Shown here: positions 36,763 to 50,182 of the stretch, piece after piece
Layout: every line of letters starts with the position of its first letter
Numbering within the stretch: position 1 is the stretch's first letter
DNA from: Nymphaea colorata
Taxonomy: Eukaryota; Streptophyta; Magnoliopsida; Nymphaeales; Nymphaeaceae
Assembly (NCBI RefSeq): GCF_008831285.2
Contig: NC_045143.1
Span: forward strand, 12,947,214 to 13,011,213
DNA: 64,000 nucleotides
Direction: 5' to 3'
Notes under the pieces: model-generated
Told to the model about the DNA's origin: nothing
Seen by the model: the letters and a program-made list of their open reading frames with translations, nothing else
Database searches by the model: none
Translations under genes and position numbers: made by a program

Positions 36763-37162
36763 TGTTCATCTAGAGTCTGTACAGTCTTTTACTTTTCGCT
36801 ATGTACTTCCTTTGCCTACGTTGAGTTTTTGCTTATGCTTGTTCACTTGTAAGACAATACCCTCCCACTGGCCTAAGTGTCATGTTTAGGATTCTGTGTT
36901 TTGAGTGGTTGGTATTTGAATCCTTGTATGCAGCTTCGGTCAACCCTATGTAAGCAAGTTTAGATTATTCTCCTTTCTTATCTCTCTCATGATGTACAAG
37001 CTTTCCAAAATGAATACATCACGAGTTTTCTTTATTCACACTCTGCTTTCTTTATGCACTTTGGTTTCTAAAAAGATCTTTGCACCCCTTTCGATGGTTT
37101 GAAGGTTGACGACAAATAGGTTATTGTCGTGCTGCATGGATTGAAATTGTCAGCCCGTGACA
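36763..37162 (+). repeat. Gypsy-1 5' LTR
   Basis: 400 bp from TGTTCATCTAGAG to CCCGTGACA. Aligns along its length with 43815-44221, apart from a 6-bp difference near the start and many substitutions. Confidence 0.92.
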
Positions 37163-37164
37163 AC

Positions 37165-37180
37165 TGGTATCACAGCCACG
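37165..37180 (+). other. Gypsy-1 primer binding site
   Basis: TGGTATCACAGCCACG starts three bases after the 5' LTR and matches the initiator-Met tRNA type site TGGTATCAGAGC with one change. Confidence 0.75.
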
Positions 37181-37182
37181 TT

Positions 37183-38530
37183 TGGCTCAGTCTAGGGAAG
37201 TGGTCGAGTAGATCGACACGCCGATGAGCGTTGATTGAGGAGGACATATTGGTGACTCAATACAATCTGCAAAATGCCAAGGGCAAGAGAATGATCCAGT
37301 CTGATGAGATGATCACATCCCATGGTCAGGAAGACCTGATCGGAGTTGTGAACGAGCTCATTGCTGGCATAGCCACTCAAGATGAAGCGTTGGGCAATGC
37401 AGCCGAGTCCTTCGAGGAATTGAGGGACAAAGTGAAGAGCATGTGGGAACAGATGGTCGACCTTATGGCCATGAAGTCACTTGTTGATAAAGTGACCACA
37501 CCTCAAGTTGAAGTTAAGGAACTTCAGGCAAAGAACCACATGCTACAACGATAAGTTTTTGTAGGTGGAGGTGTTGATCGACCATCAAGGGTCGACGTTC
37601 AATGACCAGTAAAATACAATGGGAATCAGAATAGTTGAGTGATTGACAACTTTTTATTCCAACTGAATACTACCTGGACCTTCAAGGTGTTGTGGGAGAT
37701 GACCTCCAGGTCAAAGCTGCAGTCATGTTACTTGAGGGTGATGTTCTTGCTTGGTGGAGGTGAAAGCAGCTTGACATTCAAAAGGAGATATGTAAAATCG
37801 ACACTTTCGAAGACTTTCAGTGAGAGTTGAGGAATTATTTCATGCCCCTGAATGTAAGATAACATGCTTATCGGATGGTCAGTGAATTGAAACACACAGG
37901 ATCCTTGCGAGACTATGTGAGGACCTATCAAAGGCTCATGTTGGATGCACCAGATATGCCAGAACAAGTTAAACTTAACTAGTTTATTATGAGGCTTCAG
38001 CCGTGGGCCTAATCGAAAGTGGAAATGGGTAATCCAGAAACTTGGAGGATGCTTATGTGATAGTTGAGTGCTTGGTCGATACCCAGTGCAAGAGGTACAC
38101 TAACACCTTCAAGTCTTCGAAGAAGCCTAACCATGGAAGAAAGAAAGAAGATCGACATGACCATAAAGGTGAATCATCGACCCAGCACTAAGTTGATAAG
38201 AAATATCTCTTTCGCAAGAACAATAATTTCCAAAATAAAGGGGTAACTTGTTGGTTCTACAGAGAGAGACACATAGCCAAACAATGTCCAAAGTGTCTCG
38301 TAAAAGACAATAGACAAGTTAATGCTGCAGTTGTAGATGCCAATGCTGAAAGAGCACAGTCGCACATGGGAGCCGTTTAGATGCTCAATGCTATGAGGAC
38401 TCAAGTAGCATCAAACACAATGGTGAATTCAAAACTGATGTACTTGGATATTACTCTGAGGGGTAAGTCTATTGTGGCCATGGTAAACTTTGGGGCAACG
38501 CACAACTTCGTTTCAAGAGAAGAGGTGGAG
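37183..38530 (+). pseudogene. Gypsy-1 gag and protease remnant
   Basis: The frame 37231-37554 contains a coiled, charged Gag start (ELIAGIATQDEALG, LRDKVKSMWEQMVDL). A shifted stretch near 38243-38300 gives TCWFYRERHIAKQCPKC, a zinc knuckle whose second Cys is changed to Tyr. Near 38480-38520, MVNFGATHNFVS corresponds to a protease DSGATHNFVS box in which catalytic Asp is now Asn and Ser is Phe. Several frameshifts lie between. Confidence 0.75.
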
Positions 38531-38688
38531 AAATAGAGATTGAAGCTTGAGCGTAGGTAGAGAACCTTGAACTCTGTGGCCAGATCTATCCTTAAGAAGC
38601 AAAGGGTGTAGCCATCGAGATTAGGAGTTGGGCTGGCACTACAAACTTCTCAGTTGTACCCCTAGATGAATTCAAAGTAATTCTTCGT

Positions 38689-40260
38689 ATGGAGTTCCTT
38701 CGAGGTCAGAATGTTATGATGTTGTCAAAGTTCAACTCATTGATATTGATGGAACCTGACTATACACATACAATTCATTGCTATTCTGTTAGTGGAAAGT
38801 CACATTTTATGTTGTTTGCTATGCAACTAAAGAAGGGCGTGAGACACAGAGAACAGACATTTCTCGTGTCCATCCATGCAAAGGTAGAAACCAAGTTGAT
38901 TATCATCCCATCGGCCCTAGTTCCTTTGTTGAAAGAATTTCAGAAATTAATGCCACCTGAACTACCAAGGTGGTTACCGCCGAGACGGGAAGTAGATCAT
39001 CAGATTGAACTAGTCCTTGGAGATAAACCCCCGGCCATGGTTCCTTATCGTATGAGACCGGCTGAATTGAAGGAATTGCGAAGACAACTCAATAAGATGT
39101 TGGAGACAGACCTCATCCGACCATCTAAGGCACCGTTCAGAGTGCCAGTGTTATTTCAAATGAAGCAAGATGACTCAAAGTGTCTATGCATAGACTACCA
39201 TGCATTGAAGAAGGTGATGGTCAAGAGCAAATACCCTTTACCACTTATTGCTGACTTATTCAATTAGTTGGGCAGTGCACAAATATTTTCAAAATTGGAC
39301 CTTCAATCTGGTTATTGGCAAGTCAGGATAGTCGAAAGAAACGAACTGAAGACAACTTGTGTCACCTGTTGTGGTGCTTTTGAATTCCTAGTTATCTCAT
39401 TCGGGTTGGTCAATGCCCTAGTGACCTTGTCAACATTGATGAACAAGATCTTTTACCTATACCTTGACAAGTTCGTGGTGGTCTATCTTGATGACATTGT
39501 AGTCTTTAATAGAACATGGAGGAACATGTCAGTCATCTGTAGATGGTGTTCCAAATATTAAAGGAAAGTGATCTTTATGTGAAAAAGGAGAAGTGTCTCT
39601 TTGGCCAACAAGAGATCAGCTTTCTCAGCTATGTTGTAGAGGATGACCAGCTACGAATAGATATTGAGAATGTGAAAGTCATCTAGGAATGAAAGTTGCT
39701 GCGACAGTGCCTGAATTGTAGTCGTTCCTTGGCTTGGCAAATTATTACAGACGATTCATCGAGGGGTATTCTTTGGTTGTTGCTCGCTCACTGACTTTCT
39801 CAAGAAGAACACCACCTGGGCTTGGATGCAGTCTACTTAGGATGCTTTTGAAGGATTAAAGAGAGCTCCTATGAAAGAGCCTGTACTTTAGTTGTTTGAT
39901 TAGTTGAAGCCTTTTAAGGTCCATACTGATGCTTCTAACTTTGCTATCGGTGGAGTATTGATGCGAGAGGGTCATCCGATCGCTTATGAGAGCCAGAAGT
40001 TGAAGGAAGCGGAAAGGCGCTATAGACGCTATACTGTGCACAAACGTGAAATGACTACAATCATGCACTGCCTTTGCATATGGAGTCATTATTTGCTGGG
40101 AATTCAGTTCATTGTAAAAATTGATAATGTAGCCACAAGCTACTTCCAAACTCAGAAGAAGCTATCTCCGAAGCAAGCTCATTGGTAGGAATTCTTGGTC
40201 GAGTTTGACTTTGCTTTAGAGTACGAGGCAAGGAAGACCAATGTCGTTGCTGATGCGTGA
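38689..40260 (+). pseudogene. Gypsy-1 reverse transcriptase and RNase H remnant
   Basis: Frame 38689-39267 holds the RT start (PAMVPYRMRPAELKELRRQL, CIDYHALKKVMVKSKYPLP). It ends at a TAG standing where Gln (CAG) is usual. The same frame continues at 39268-39561 with FSKLDLQSGYWQVRI and the catalytic YLDD at 39484-39495. Frame 39904-40188 is the RNase H (HTDASNFAIGGVLMREGHPI, YESQKLKEAERRY). Broken by at least three stops or shifts. Confidence 0.88.
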
Positions 40261-40479
40261 GTCGAAAGGTGAAACTTGCGGCAACTCGAGTAGAGTCCTC
40301 TGAACTACGACTGGAGGGTGCTCTTCTTGAGCGCATTCACAAAGAGATGTTGCAGGACCCGATGACACAACACTTGGTGGCCTTAGCTGAAGCAAGGAAG
40401 ACTCGAAGGTTCTGGTTGTGAGACAGACTCCTCCTCACCAAAGGCAGACATGTATTCTTGTCACAATGGGGCAACCTTC

Positions 40480-41640
40480 ATTGGAGCTTTTAAAGGAGTG
40501 TCATGATACCCTATGGGTAGGCCATCCTGGCCAGAGCGAACCTTAGCATTCCTTGAACGTGGATATTATTGGCCACAAATGTGGGATGATGTCAAGGCCT
40601 ACGTGAAGACATGCCTCATCTACCAGCAAGATAAGGGGATGAATCAGAAGCTTGCCGGCCTACTAGAACCGTTGCCTATTCTAGAACGCCCATGAGAAAG
40701 CCTTTCCATGGACTTCATCGTGAGTCTATCAAAAGTAGATGGCTATAGCTCTATTCTTGTTATTGTGGATATGTTTTCAAAGTATGCTACCTTCATCCCA
40801 ACTTCAAAGGAATGTCTAGTAGAAAATATGGTAGAGTTGTTCATAAATAACATAGTCAAGTATTGGGGTATGCCGAAGAGCATTGTGAGTGACCGCGATG
40901 CTTGCTTCACAAACAAGTTTTGGTGTAAAGTATTTTGTTTGCTCGACTCAGACTTGTTGTTTTCCACAAGTTTCCACCCACAAACAGACGTCAAATGGAG
41001 TGTATCAATGCTTTGTTGGAACAGTACTTGCGGCACTTAGTCATCGCAAACCAGAAAAATTGGTGAAGTTGCTCGACGTCGCCTAATTCTGCTACAACTT
41101 GCAAAAGAACGAGTCTTCTGAGCATAGTGGACAACAACCTCTGATGCCACACACTCTTGCTGCTCAAGAAAAAGGAAGATCTACATTTGTCTACCAGTTT
41201 GTCAGAGATTGGCAGGAACAGACGGAACTCACCAAGGCATTCTTGCATAAGGCTGCCAAAAAGATGAAAAAGTTTGTTGATAAAGATTGAAGACCGGCCA
41301 AATTTCAAGTTGGAGACAAGTCCTCGTGAAGCTATACCCTGACTGCATGAGTATCTTTTGTGGATGATATTGTGCACTGATTCAGAAGTATGAAGAGTCA
41401 TTCACTGTGGCCAAGAGAATTGGGAAGCTGGTGTACAACTAGATTTGCTGCCAGACTTCAAGGTGCATCCAATGTTTCACATATGCAACCTAAAGCCATT
41501 GTATACCGATGCCGAGATTTGGAGCGGAGCCAGCCACAACGAGAGCCAATCCTACAAAGGGCCCCTATAGGTAAGCGGGCAGCTGACAGACTGCTGGAGT
41601 AAATTCTTCGACACAAGATCAACTATCTTAGAAAACCAAA
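40480..41640 (+). pseudogene. Gypsy-1 integrase and C-terminal tail remnant
   Basis: Fragments include the zinc-binding part (GHPGQSERTLAFLERGYYWP), SMDFIVSLSKVDGYSSILVI with the first catalytic Asp, and PKSIVSDRDACFTNKFW with the second. SFHPQTD is then followed by a scrambled segment where QTERVN with the catalytic Glu should be. After 41280 a GPY/F-type region and a tail (QPQREPILQRAPIGKRAADR) suggest a chromodomain-bearing chromovirus, but the chromodomain itself is cut off by the inserted segment at about 41640. Confidence 0.82.
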
Positions 41641-42106
41641 AAAAATACTGTCAAGTGGGCATAGGAGAGTAAATTCTAAGAAAAATGTTCAAAGAATGCA
41701 AGAGATGAGATACTTGATCATAAGAAGAGAGAGAAAGAGATCTTGAAAATCATAAAATAGAAGTTTTAAAAGAAAGAGAGATATGCATTCATATACATTT
41801 ACATATGTATATATGTATATTTAATATGTATAGGTACATATATGTAAGTTTATGAAAATGAGGTTTGAATCTAAATAGAGAAAGAAAATGAAACTTTCAA
41901 AAGAAAGGGAGATAGAGAAGATGCACATACATATGTATATACAATAACATACACACATATATAGAAGCTTGTAAAAATAATATTGACTTGAATAGAAAAA
42001 GAGATTTTAAAGGAAAAGAAATGGAGAAATATAGATATATAATTTGTAGATGAAGACATTGGACTTGAAAAGAGAAAAAGATTAGAGAGAGAGAAAGTAG
42101 GAGATT

Positions 42107-42138
<32 letters not shown>

Positions 42139-43761
42139 GTATATACATGTATGTCTTCATGAGATTAAAGATAAGTTAAAACATCCGACTTCAAGTTTGA
42201 TGTAGGCCGGAGAGGAGCTTGGACTCATGTAAGAGTCTAAGCTAAGTCTCCAAAGCCATATTAAAAAGGATTCTTTTGAAAATATTTTCAGAGAAAATAA
42301 AGTAACAAGAACAACACTATATTCAAGAAAAAAAAAAACACTATTTAATCATAAGATGAAAGATTACTTCACCTTATGCTCTCGGTGCACTTAAAAATAA
42401 CCTCTTGACTATAAAATAGAGATTTTAGGACTATCTTTTATGGCCATGGGGGAGATGAAAAAGGGAGAAAATAAAGTAACAAGAACAACACTATATTCAA
42501 GAAAAGAAATAACAATAACAACAAGAATATATTCATGAATAGAAAGAACAACAATTAACAAGAATATATTCAAGAAAAGAAAGAACATAATTTAATCATA
42601 AAATAAAATAACCTCTTCTCTCATGCTCCTAGTGCACTCTAGCATAGCCTCTTGACTCTGAAATAGAGAGTGAAAGCTATCTCATATGGTAATTGGGAGA
42701 TGAATAAGAGAGGAAAGAAAATAGGAGAGAAATGAGAGAGATGATGATTACATACCTCTAAATGAGAAATGACTTAGGGAAAATGAGCAACCATGTTTGA
42801 AATAATCTTGAACTCACATTGAATGAAACTCCAAGATGAGTCCTCCAAGAGATCTTTGGTGCTACCTTGAAGAGTTGTAGTTTGCTCCAAGTTGGAGAGA
42901 AATGAAAAGAGGAAGAGGGAAAGAGAGAGCGCTCAAGAGAAACTCTAAGTCTTCAAGTAAAAATGTACTAGAGTTTCTTTCAAGGGCCAACTCTTATCCA
43001 AGAGGGGATTGTGGGGGTATTTATAGAGAGTTTTAGATCAAGAACTCAAAATTTGATTTTTTTTTATTTTCCCAATATTTTCATCCGAATTTCAAAGAAT
43101 TTTGAATTATTTTTAAAATTTTTAAGGAAAATAGGTTTTGACTAAGTGAGATTGACCACTAGCCCTGCAAATACCTCTTTGGGGCATGGGCAGGGCTATG
43201 CCCACTCAAAATGCCAAAAACACCATCCAAAGGGCTTCTTTTTTCACAAAAAAGGATGAAGGGGGGTTTTCGATGCTGCCAAACGCAGCAGCGTCTGGCG
43301 CCAGCACGCGGCAGCGCACAACACGTGCTGCACGCTTCAACGATGTAGGCGATCGCCAATGCAATCGCACATGCGCGCGTTGCACGGCGCGCGGTCGCGC
43401 TGGCACAGAAAACCTTCTATTTTTTATTTTTTATTGTTTTTTGAAATAAAATTAAATTAACGTTAATAAGATAAAATGCCTTGAAACCCCCTTTTTTATT
43501 TAAAATATGTTGAAAATCGATTTTTTCGATTCATTTTAGGCTTTCAAAAACACACGATGAGAGGTCTTTGCATGTGCACGCGGTGCTTATAGCACCAGAC
43601 TGTTGTTTTGGATTTTGAGTTTCACATGATCGATTCAGATCTAAAATTGAGTTTTGGATCTGAAAATTGGATCTTAGATTTGAATCTTGCATCTAAATTT
43701 GGGTTTCGTGCTTGGGTAAAATAACATAGTCTTTTTTTAAAAAAAAATTGGGATGATTACA
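41640..43761 (-). mobile_element. Solo-LTR-like insertion inside Gypsy-1, minus orientation
   Basis: Interrupts Gypsy-1 between pol and its 3' LTR. Read on the minus strand it begins TGTAATCATCCC, then T/A tracts, a GC-rich part, CTCTATAAATACC (near 43018), a leader, GGTATGTAATC (near 42755), CTTTGGAGACTTAGC (near 42250) and TA/TG tracts. That order matches the plus-strand sequence at 31970-34800. No gag or pol lies inside, so a solo LTR is likely. The left boundary near 41640-41660 is approximate and no target duplication was confirmed. Confidence 0.55.
42110..42135. repeat. (TA)n microsatellite
   Basis: TA run inside the minus-oriented LTR-like insertion. Confidence 0.85.
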
Positions 43762-43814
43762 CTACCACGATGCAGTTGGCACCGAGGACGATGCATGATT
43801 TGAAGGGAAGAACA

Positions 43815-44221
43815 TGTTTCTCTGCATCTAGAGTCTGTACAGTCCTTTGCTTTGCTATGTACTTCCTTTGCCTATGTTAAGTCTTTGCTTATGCTTGTGC
43901 ACTTGTAAGGGAGTACCCTCCCACCAGTTTAAGTGTCATGTTTGGGATTATGTGTTTTGGGTGGTCGGCATTTGAATCCTTGTATGCAGCTTCGACCAAC
44001 CTTATGTAAGCAAGTTGAGATTATTCTCCTTTCTTACATCTCCCGTGATGTAAATAAGCTTTCCAAGATGAATACATTAAGAGTTTTTTTTATTTCACAG
44101 TCTGCTTTCATTATGCACTTTGCTTTTCAAAATGATTTTTGCGCCCCTTTCGATGGTTTGAAGGCTTATGGCAAATAGGTTCTTGCCATGCCGCATGGAC
44201 TGAAGTTGTCAGCCAGTGACA
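43815..44221 (+). repeat. Gypsy-1 3' LTR
   Basis: 407 bp from TGTTTCTCTGCATCTAG to CCAGTGACA, followed by the CTAAC target duplication. Confidence 0.92.
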
Positions 44222-44226
44222 CTAAC

Positions 44227-46500
44227 AAAGGCAAGTACAATTTTTTCTATTTTATAGTCTACATGTGAAATGCAAAAATTTTACGTGTAAACAACAATGT
44301 TCAATTTAATTGTAACTGCATGAGTATATTCAATTATGCTAATTTATTTAAGCCATTTAATCTTATATGCACATAGTCAAACTAATTTTCAAAACAAACA
44401 AGTGAACAAAGTAGTAATCACAGGAAGAGGGTAGACATATAGTTTATTCAAACAATTTGAACTTAGCCAATTATTTGTTTCCATCATTTTGTAATTAATC
44501 CATTCTCATACAAGATATATTTGTGTTCACAATATCTTATTTCCTACTATTTGGAATTCTTTTTAGTCATACATAGGTGTCTCATATTGCCACCACTAGA
44601 TGCACTTCGTTGTGTTGTTTGTCTATTCATCTTCAATTTGCCATGTTTGAATTATGTCTCTTCATTTTTTTGTCATTGGCAACATCATATATGCATACCG
44701 CCTTGCCATCCCCAGATCTGTCATCCACCTTTTTAGTTGGTCATCCTTCTCATAACTGTTTTTTCTTTTCTGGCCTATATCATGCAGTGTTTCATCATTT
44801 AGTGCAAAAAAAGAGGTATGCATTTGTTGAGTCACTCAACATAAAGCTGCATATATGTGGTCTATTGTTTCTGGTTTTTGTGCTCTGCATAAGAAATTCA
44901 CTAATAAGGAAGAAATTTACAGCACTTCGTGATATATGAATATAGGGGATTGAATCAGTTGAGCTATCGATCATCAATGACGTACAGCTAGATGGACCAA
45001 TTGTCACTAGGTAGTGAACTTCACCATTAATCTTATATCTGAGAACTTGATGTGAACTTATCCCGATAAATCGTAAAGCCACTACATTTACAGCCCTCAT
45101 CAACTTAAAGCTATGTGCCAATGGCCATTTGTTCCACTGTTCGGTTTGGTGAAGACTCATATTCTCAATATAATCTTTCATTTGACTATTATAAATATTA
45201 ACATCTTGTTTCCTTATGCTACACTAACATTTTCTATAATGTTGCATAATATCTTGTGTGGTGTAGATGGCGTTTCTAACATTATGGAGGACAACACAAA
45301 TTTTGGCCATCTTCATTCTAGAATTTGACAACAAAACGATCATATTTTACAAGCTACTAAAATTGGTGACCAAATGCATCCTAGATTTGCACATTATTTT
45401 CAAATAATTGTAAATGAATTTAGGTGATGTAACATATACTCGTGCATTTGAGATGCCCATGAAGACAAATTAATTTGACTATAGAATGTTTCATATATAT
45501 GTTCAAAGAGTATGGTGGGCCCAACCCAACATAGATCACAAGCTTAAGACCTTGAACCCTATTGCTAATGGTGATTTGGGGGCAATGACTACTTTAGGGC
45601 AAAGCAGGTGACTACTCATGAAGATTAGACAATGCTTGTTGTCAACATAAAAAATGACCAATTTGAGCTGTGAAGTGCTGGAGTAACCTTATATAATAAG
45701 GATATTGATTTGGATAGGCTTATAGAAAGGAATGTGTTAGGGTTGTCTACAGGTACTTGTAGTCAACTTTTGCGAGACAAACCTATGAACTTATACCTGA
45801 ATTTTGGAGGCAATTATGTGATGCACTACTCCAGTAAATTGTCGAAATGGATGATAAAAAAACAAGGCATAAAATTTTGATATCCTAACCGAAATCGTGC
45901 AATATTCAAAAGTTTTATTATGTTGAATATAATTAGATTATGATAATGAAATAGCCATTTTTTGGAATACTGCCTTTTTTCTCGTTATCTTTATTTATGG
46001 ACTTGAACCTAGTGTCTTCCTTTTGAACTAACACTTGCACAAGCTAGGTTTTGCCCACACATTTTGGCGTGAAAGATTACAATTAGTAACAACAACTAGT
46101 GCATATAGAACACCAGCTATTGTATTCAACATAGTGCTTGTTATCAATCTTCATTGCTGATGGTATTCTTAACTCATTGTTGATGGTATGCTCTGTTGGT
46201 TCACTTGAACGAGGCTACAAGAAAACCTAAGGATTTGATCATTTGAGTAGCTGGGGGCATAGCCATCCTTCAAGTTTTATACAGAAGAGAAAACAAAGGG
46301 ATAGCACAGGCAGGTTCAACTGGGAATAGAATCATCATTGAGGGGTTCTACTCGGGAAGGGCGGGTTCATCCTTCAAATCATGTGGTAGGGGGCCTGGCT
46401 CGTGGGTTCCATGTTCCATCTGGGCAACCTATCAGATGGGGATGTGGCATTTATTGATGGTCCATTGAATTGGTTTTACACCAAGACACCTTGTTCAATC
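44227..46500. other. Intergenic, no gene recognised
   Basis: AT-rich. A 128-codon minus-strand frame (45181-44795) is open but has no family signature and low-complexity codon use. I do not call it a gene. Confidence 0.35.
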
Positions 46501-46851
46501 CCTTTCAAGGTAAGGATGATGTTTTTCCTTACCATGTTTGACTGAAAGTCCTGTGGCGGATCCAATTAATCCCAGGGTCAAAAGGTATTTTTTAGTCCAA
46601 GCCGGGTCCCGACATTGGACAAGTTACCAATCCGATGTGTGGACGCCCCTGCGGTGAGCGCTGGCCGGTAGAGGAAGGGACCTCTTTCGGCCAAGGACAT
46701 GAATGGGATGACTCAACGGTCATTTCCCCTTCCTAGAGCGAATGGTGTGACGGGTCGGGGAGACAGAGGGTGGTGAGGTTGCCCGCATATCTCTAAATCT
46801 TAGGCGGCTGGACCGATCAGCCGGATTGTCCGTCCTTCTGTTCGCTTCGCC
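46501..46851 (+). promoter_or_regulatory. Probable promoter and 5' UTR of the makorin gene
   Basis: A GC-rich island (about 46550-46900) immediately upstream of the makorin start codon, in sharp contrast with the AT-rich flanks. No clear TATA box was seen. Confidence 0.45.
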
Positions 46852-49800
46852 ATGTCGAAGAGGTAACCCGACACATTCCCCAACGTCCGAAGTTCCGATT
46901 GTTCTTTATGACTTCGCAACTGTTATCGCTTCGTGATTCTTGTTTCAGTCATTCTGCCGCCTTGATATTGTTCACCTTCCGAAAGGTCAATATGTCATTT
47001 TGTTTTGGCATCTCTCTTGCATGTGATTGGTTTATGATAAGAGTATTCTTTCCTTCTTTGAAATTTTCAAGGTTGGGTGTATAGTTAAAATTTTGCCTTC
47101 ATTTCAGGCGGCTTGATTTTGATTTCTCTTGATTTCTTCTGTTGCGGATTCTTGTGGTTTCTTTTTTTGCTGTAGTGGTTGAGTCTTTTGACAGAGTTTT
47201 CCACCCTCCCTGGCTCCTTGATTCTGGTGATAATTGAAAGAACTGTGTTTTGGGGTTGCCTCTTTCTTTCTTTTCATGTGTTTTACTTTTAGGCAGGGGG
47301 GGTGCTTTGGTGGTTCAGTTTCTTGTACGATGGTTAAATTTCTTGTTGTATAACAATTTCAATGGTAATAGAAATGTCAAAGTGATCGCTTAGGCACTTA
47401 GCCCATAAAAGAAAAGGGAAAGGATACTAGACTGGGAAATCATGGAAATTGCTATTCAATATCCTTGCTTTTGTCATTTTAGTTCCAGTGTTCATGTTGA
47501 GGCTCGAATACGTGAGAGCTGCCTAACAAAAATGTCAAATTCTTCCTTGTTGAATGCTAAATGCATGTAGTGGGAGACCAATAATCACAACATGATGGTA
47601 TTAAAGGTCGTACCTTTTTGTGGTGGCTCTTTAGTTATCCTGTAAGGGAACATACGACCTGGTTTGTGTTGTGAAGACTATTTGCTGCAGTTTCAAGATA
47701 TCCTCCGTATTATTGTTAGGTGAAGCCATAGATTCCTGAGGCTTATCATCTTGCAATTGGGTGACTTGAAAGAGCTCATTTTTATTTAGCTTTATATAAA
47801 AAATTTCTTATTTTTTGCGCTCATATTACCGATTATATGTCTTAGCTCTTAAACATGCCATTCAAATTGTGACAAGAGGTAATCACAAAAATCAGACATA
47901 ATTCCAAAATGCCTAAAAGAAGTTACGTGCTATTGCTGGTTAAATAAGTGACTTGAAAGAGCTCATTTTTATTTAGCTTTATATAAAATATTTCTTATTT
48001 TTTGCGCTCATATTACCGATTATATGTCTTAGCTCTTAAACATGCCATTCAAATTGTGACAAGAGGTAATCACAAAAATCAGACATAATTCCAAAATGCC
48101 TAAAAGAAGTTACGTGCTATTGCTGGTTAAATAAGTGACTTGCACATCTAAATAAGGTTGATTGGAGTGTGATTCCTTCTGATTTTACTGGCTTTGTAAC
48201 CTCAAAAGTTGTAGTTGGATGGAATTTCCTGTTTTTTACTGGTCATTTTTTTCATAAAGGTTATTGCTTGGCATGTGTTTGAATAATTGACTTTACGACG
48301 ATTATTTCTTGGGATTCTATCTGCTGAACTAGTAAAATAATTTACACTGCTTGATGTTTAGGACCTGTAATAAACCATGTATGGAGGCATAATAAGGTTA
48401 TAGGTACTGCCATATCAAGGACTCATTAACACTCACCGGATGATGCCAATCATGTTGATTCCAGTTTTCCACCTGGAAGTTACTGTACTTTCTTCTTTCT
48501 TCGTTATCTTCCATGACCAGATTGCTTTTTATTTCAGAATCCTCTGCAAGTATTTTGCACATGGGGCTTGCTTGAAGGGAGAGCACTGTGAATTTTCTCA
48601 TGATTGGAAGGATCAAGCAAACAATGTGTGTTCAAAGTTTTTGAAATTACTTTGTTCGGTGCCGTGAAAAGCAATTAGTTGCTTGTTTCCTTTTTTTTTT
48701 TTTTACTTTGTTTGCTTATACATATCTTGCGTTGCACCTTACTGTAACAGGATTGGTTCTTGTTTGCAGATTTGTACCTTCTATCAGAAAGGTGTATGCT
48801 TCTATGGAAGTCGATGTCGGTATGATCATGTAAAAGCATCTCGCCTCCAGGCACAAACCCACCTACCGTCTTCAGAAACATCATCTTCAGTTTCTCCCTC
48901 ATCTTTGAACTCAAGATCAAGCCCAATTGCCATTTCCGTTGGTCCCATTCAAGATGTAAAACCTCCAGCGCTAGGGCACATAACAGAGCTTTCATATCTA
49001 GAGAACCATTTTTCTCCTTCTGATGGGCATATTTGGAGCCACACTTATGAAGACCCTTTTGCTTTTAACGTGGAGCTGGATTGTAGTTCCAGTGTTGCAT
49101 CTGCATCTGATCAGCCTATCTGTGCTTTTGCTGCTGCTGGAAGCTGCCCTCGTGGAGACAGTTGTCCTCATGTTCATGGGGATTTGTGTGAAATCTGTGG
49201 AAAACATTGCTTGCATCCGTATAGGCCAGAGGAGAGAGAAGAACATATTCAACAATGCCAGAGAAATAAAAAGCATCTTGAAGCCCTGCGGAGAAGTCAG
49301 GAAATAGAATGTTGTGTTTGCCTTGACCGTGTACTTTCCAAACCTACACCTGCTGAGCGCAAGTTTGGCCTTCTCTCTGAATGTGATCATCCCTTTTGCA
49401 TATCATGCATCCGCAATTGGCGAAGCAATTTTGCTACTTCTGGAATGGATGTCAATTCTACATTGAGGGCTTGTCCAATATGTCGCAAACTCTCATATTT
49501 TGTCATTCCAAGTGTCATTTGGTTCTCATCAGCAGAAGAAAAGCAAGAAATAATCAATAGTTACAAGGCAAAACTCAGGTATGTCATTTTTGTCCTTTTC
49601 TTTTCTTGCATCTGTACTTTCCATTAGGTTGTTATACTTTGCTTCTTATACTTTGAAGGATGTCATTGCTCTTTGTGAAGTTGTTTTAACCATAATTATT
49701 TGATTCAAAGCGGTTTAGCTTTAATTATGCTTTTCATATTCATGATTAAAGTAGTCCATGCATTCAAATGTTTCTGAGTTCTGGTTATAGATTTACCTCA

Positions 49801-50129
49801 TTCACCGTATACTGTGCATGTTACTAGTTGTGTTTTAGCATCTGCATTCTTCGATTGAGTTTTCCTTTTTTATATTTTTTCTGTGTAGCTTAATTTTATT
49901 TCTGTATTTTCTTCTTTGTCCCATCTTATTTTTGGAGGTCGTTTGTCAATCTTTGCAGTAACATCCATTAACTGTTAGAGATATTAAACAGCTAGCCAAG
50001 AAGTCGATAACTCACATCAATGGCTGGTCCAGTTCTAAATGTGGAGCTAAGCCCCTTTTTACTTTACATATTCCTAGTGCATCCTTCCATAAATTCAGTG
50101 AACTTTTTATTTTTCACATACAACACACA

Positions 50130-50182
<53 letters not shown>

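Larger units (their letters stand above)
36763..44221 (+). mobile_element. Gypsy-1: complete but inactive chromovirus-like Gypsy element
   Basis: A 7.46-kb element bounded by LTRs (36763-37162 and 43815-44221) and a perfect 5-bp target duplication CTAAC (36758-36762 and 44222-44226). The order gag, protease, RT, RNase H, integrase and a degraded chromodomain-like tail is that of a Gypsy chromovirus. A primer site TGGTATCACAGCC follows the 5' LTR and a purine-rich tract GAAGGGAAGAAC precedes the 3' LTR. All frames are interrupted. A foreign segment, about 41640-43761, lies between pol and the 3' LTR. Confidence 0.92.

Noticed and set aside
44795-45181. 128-codon minus-strand frame
   Set aside because: No recognisable family, AT-rich codon use and no promoter or splice signals. 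Chance frame is the simpler reading.
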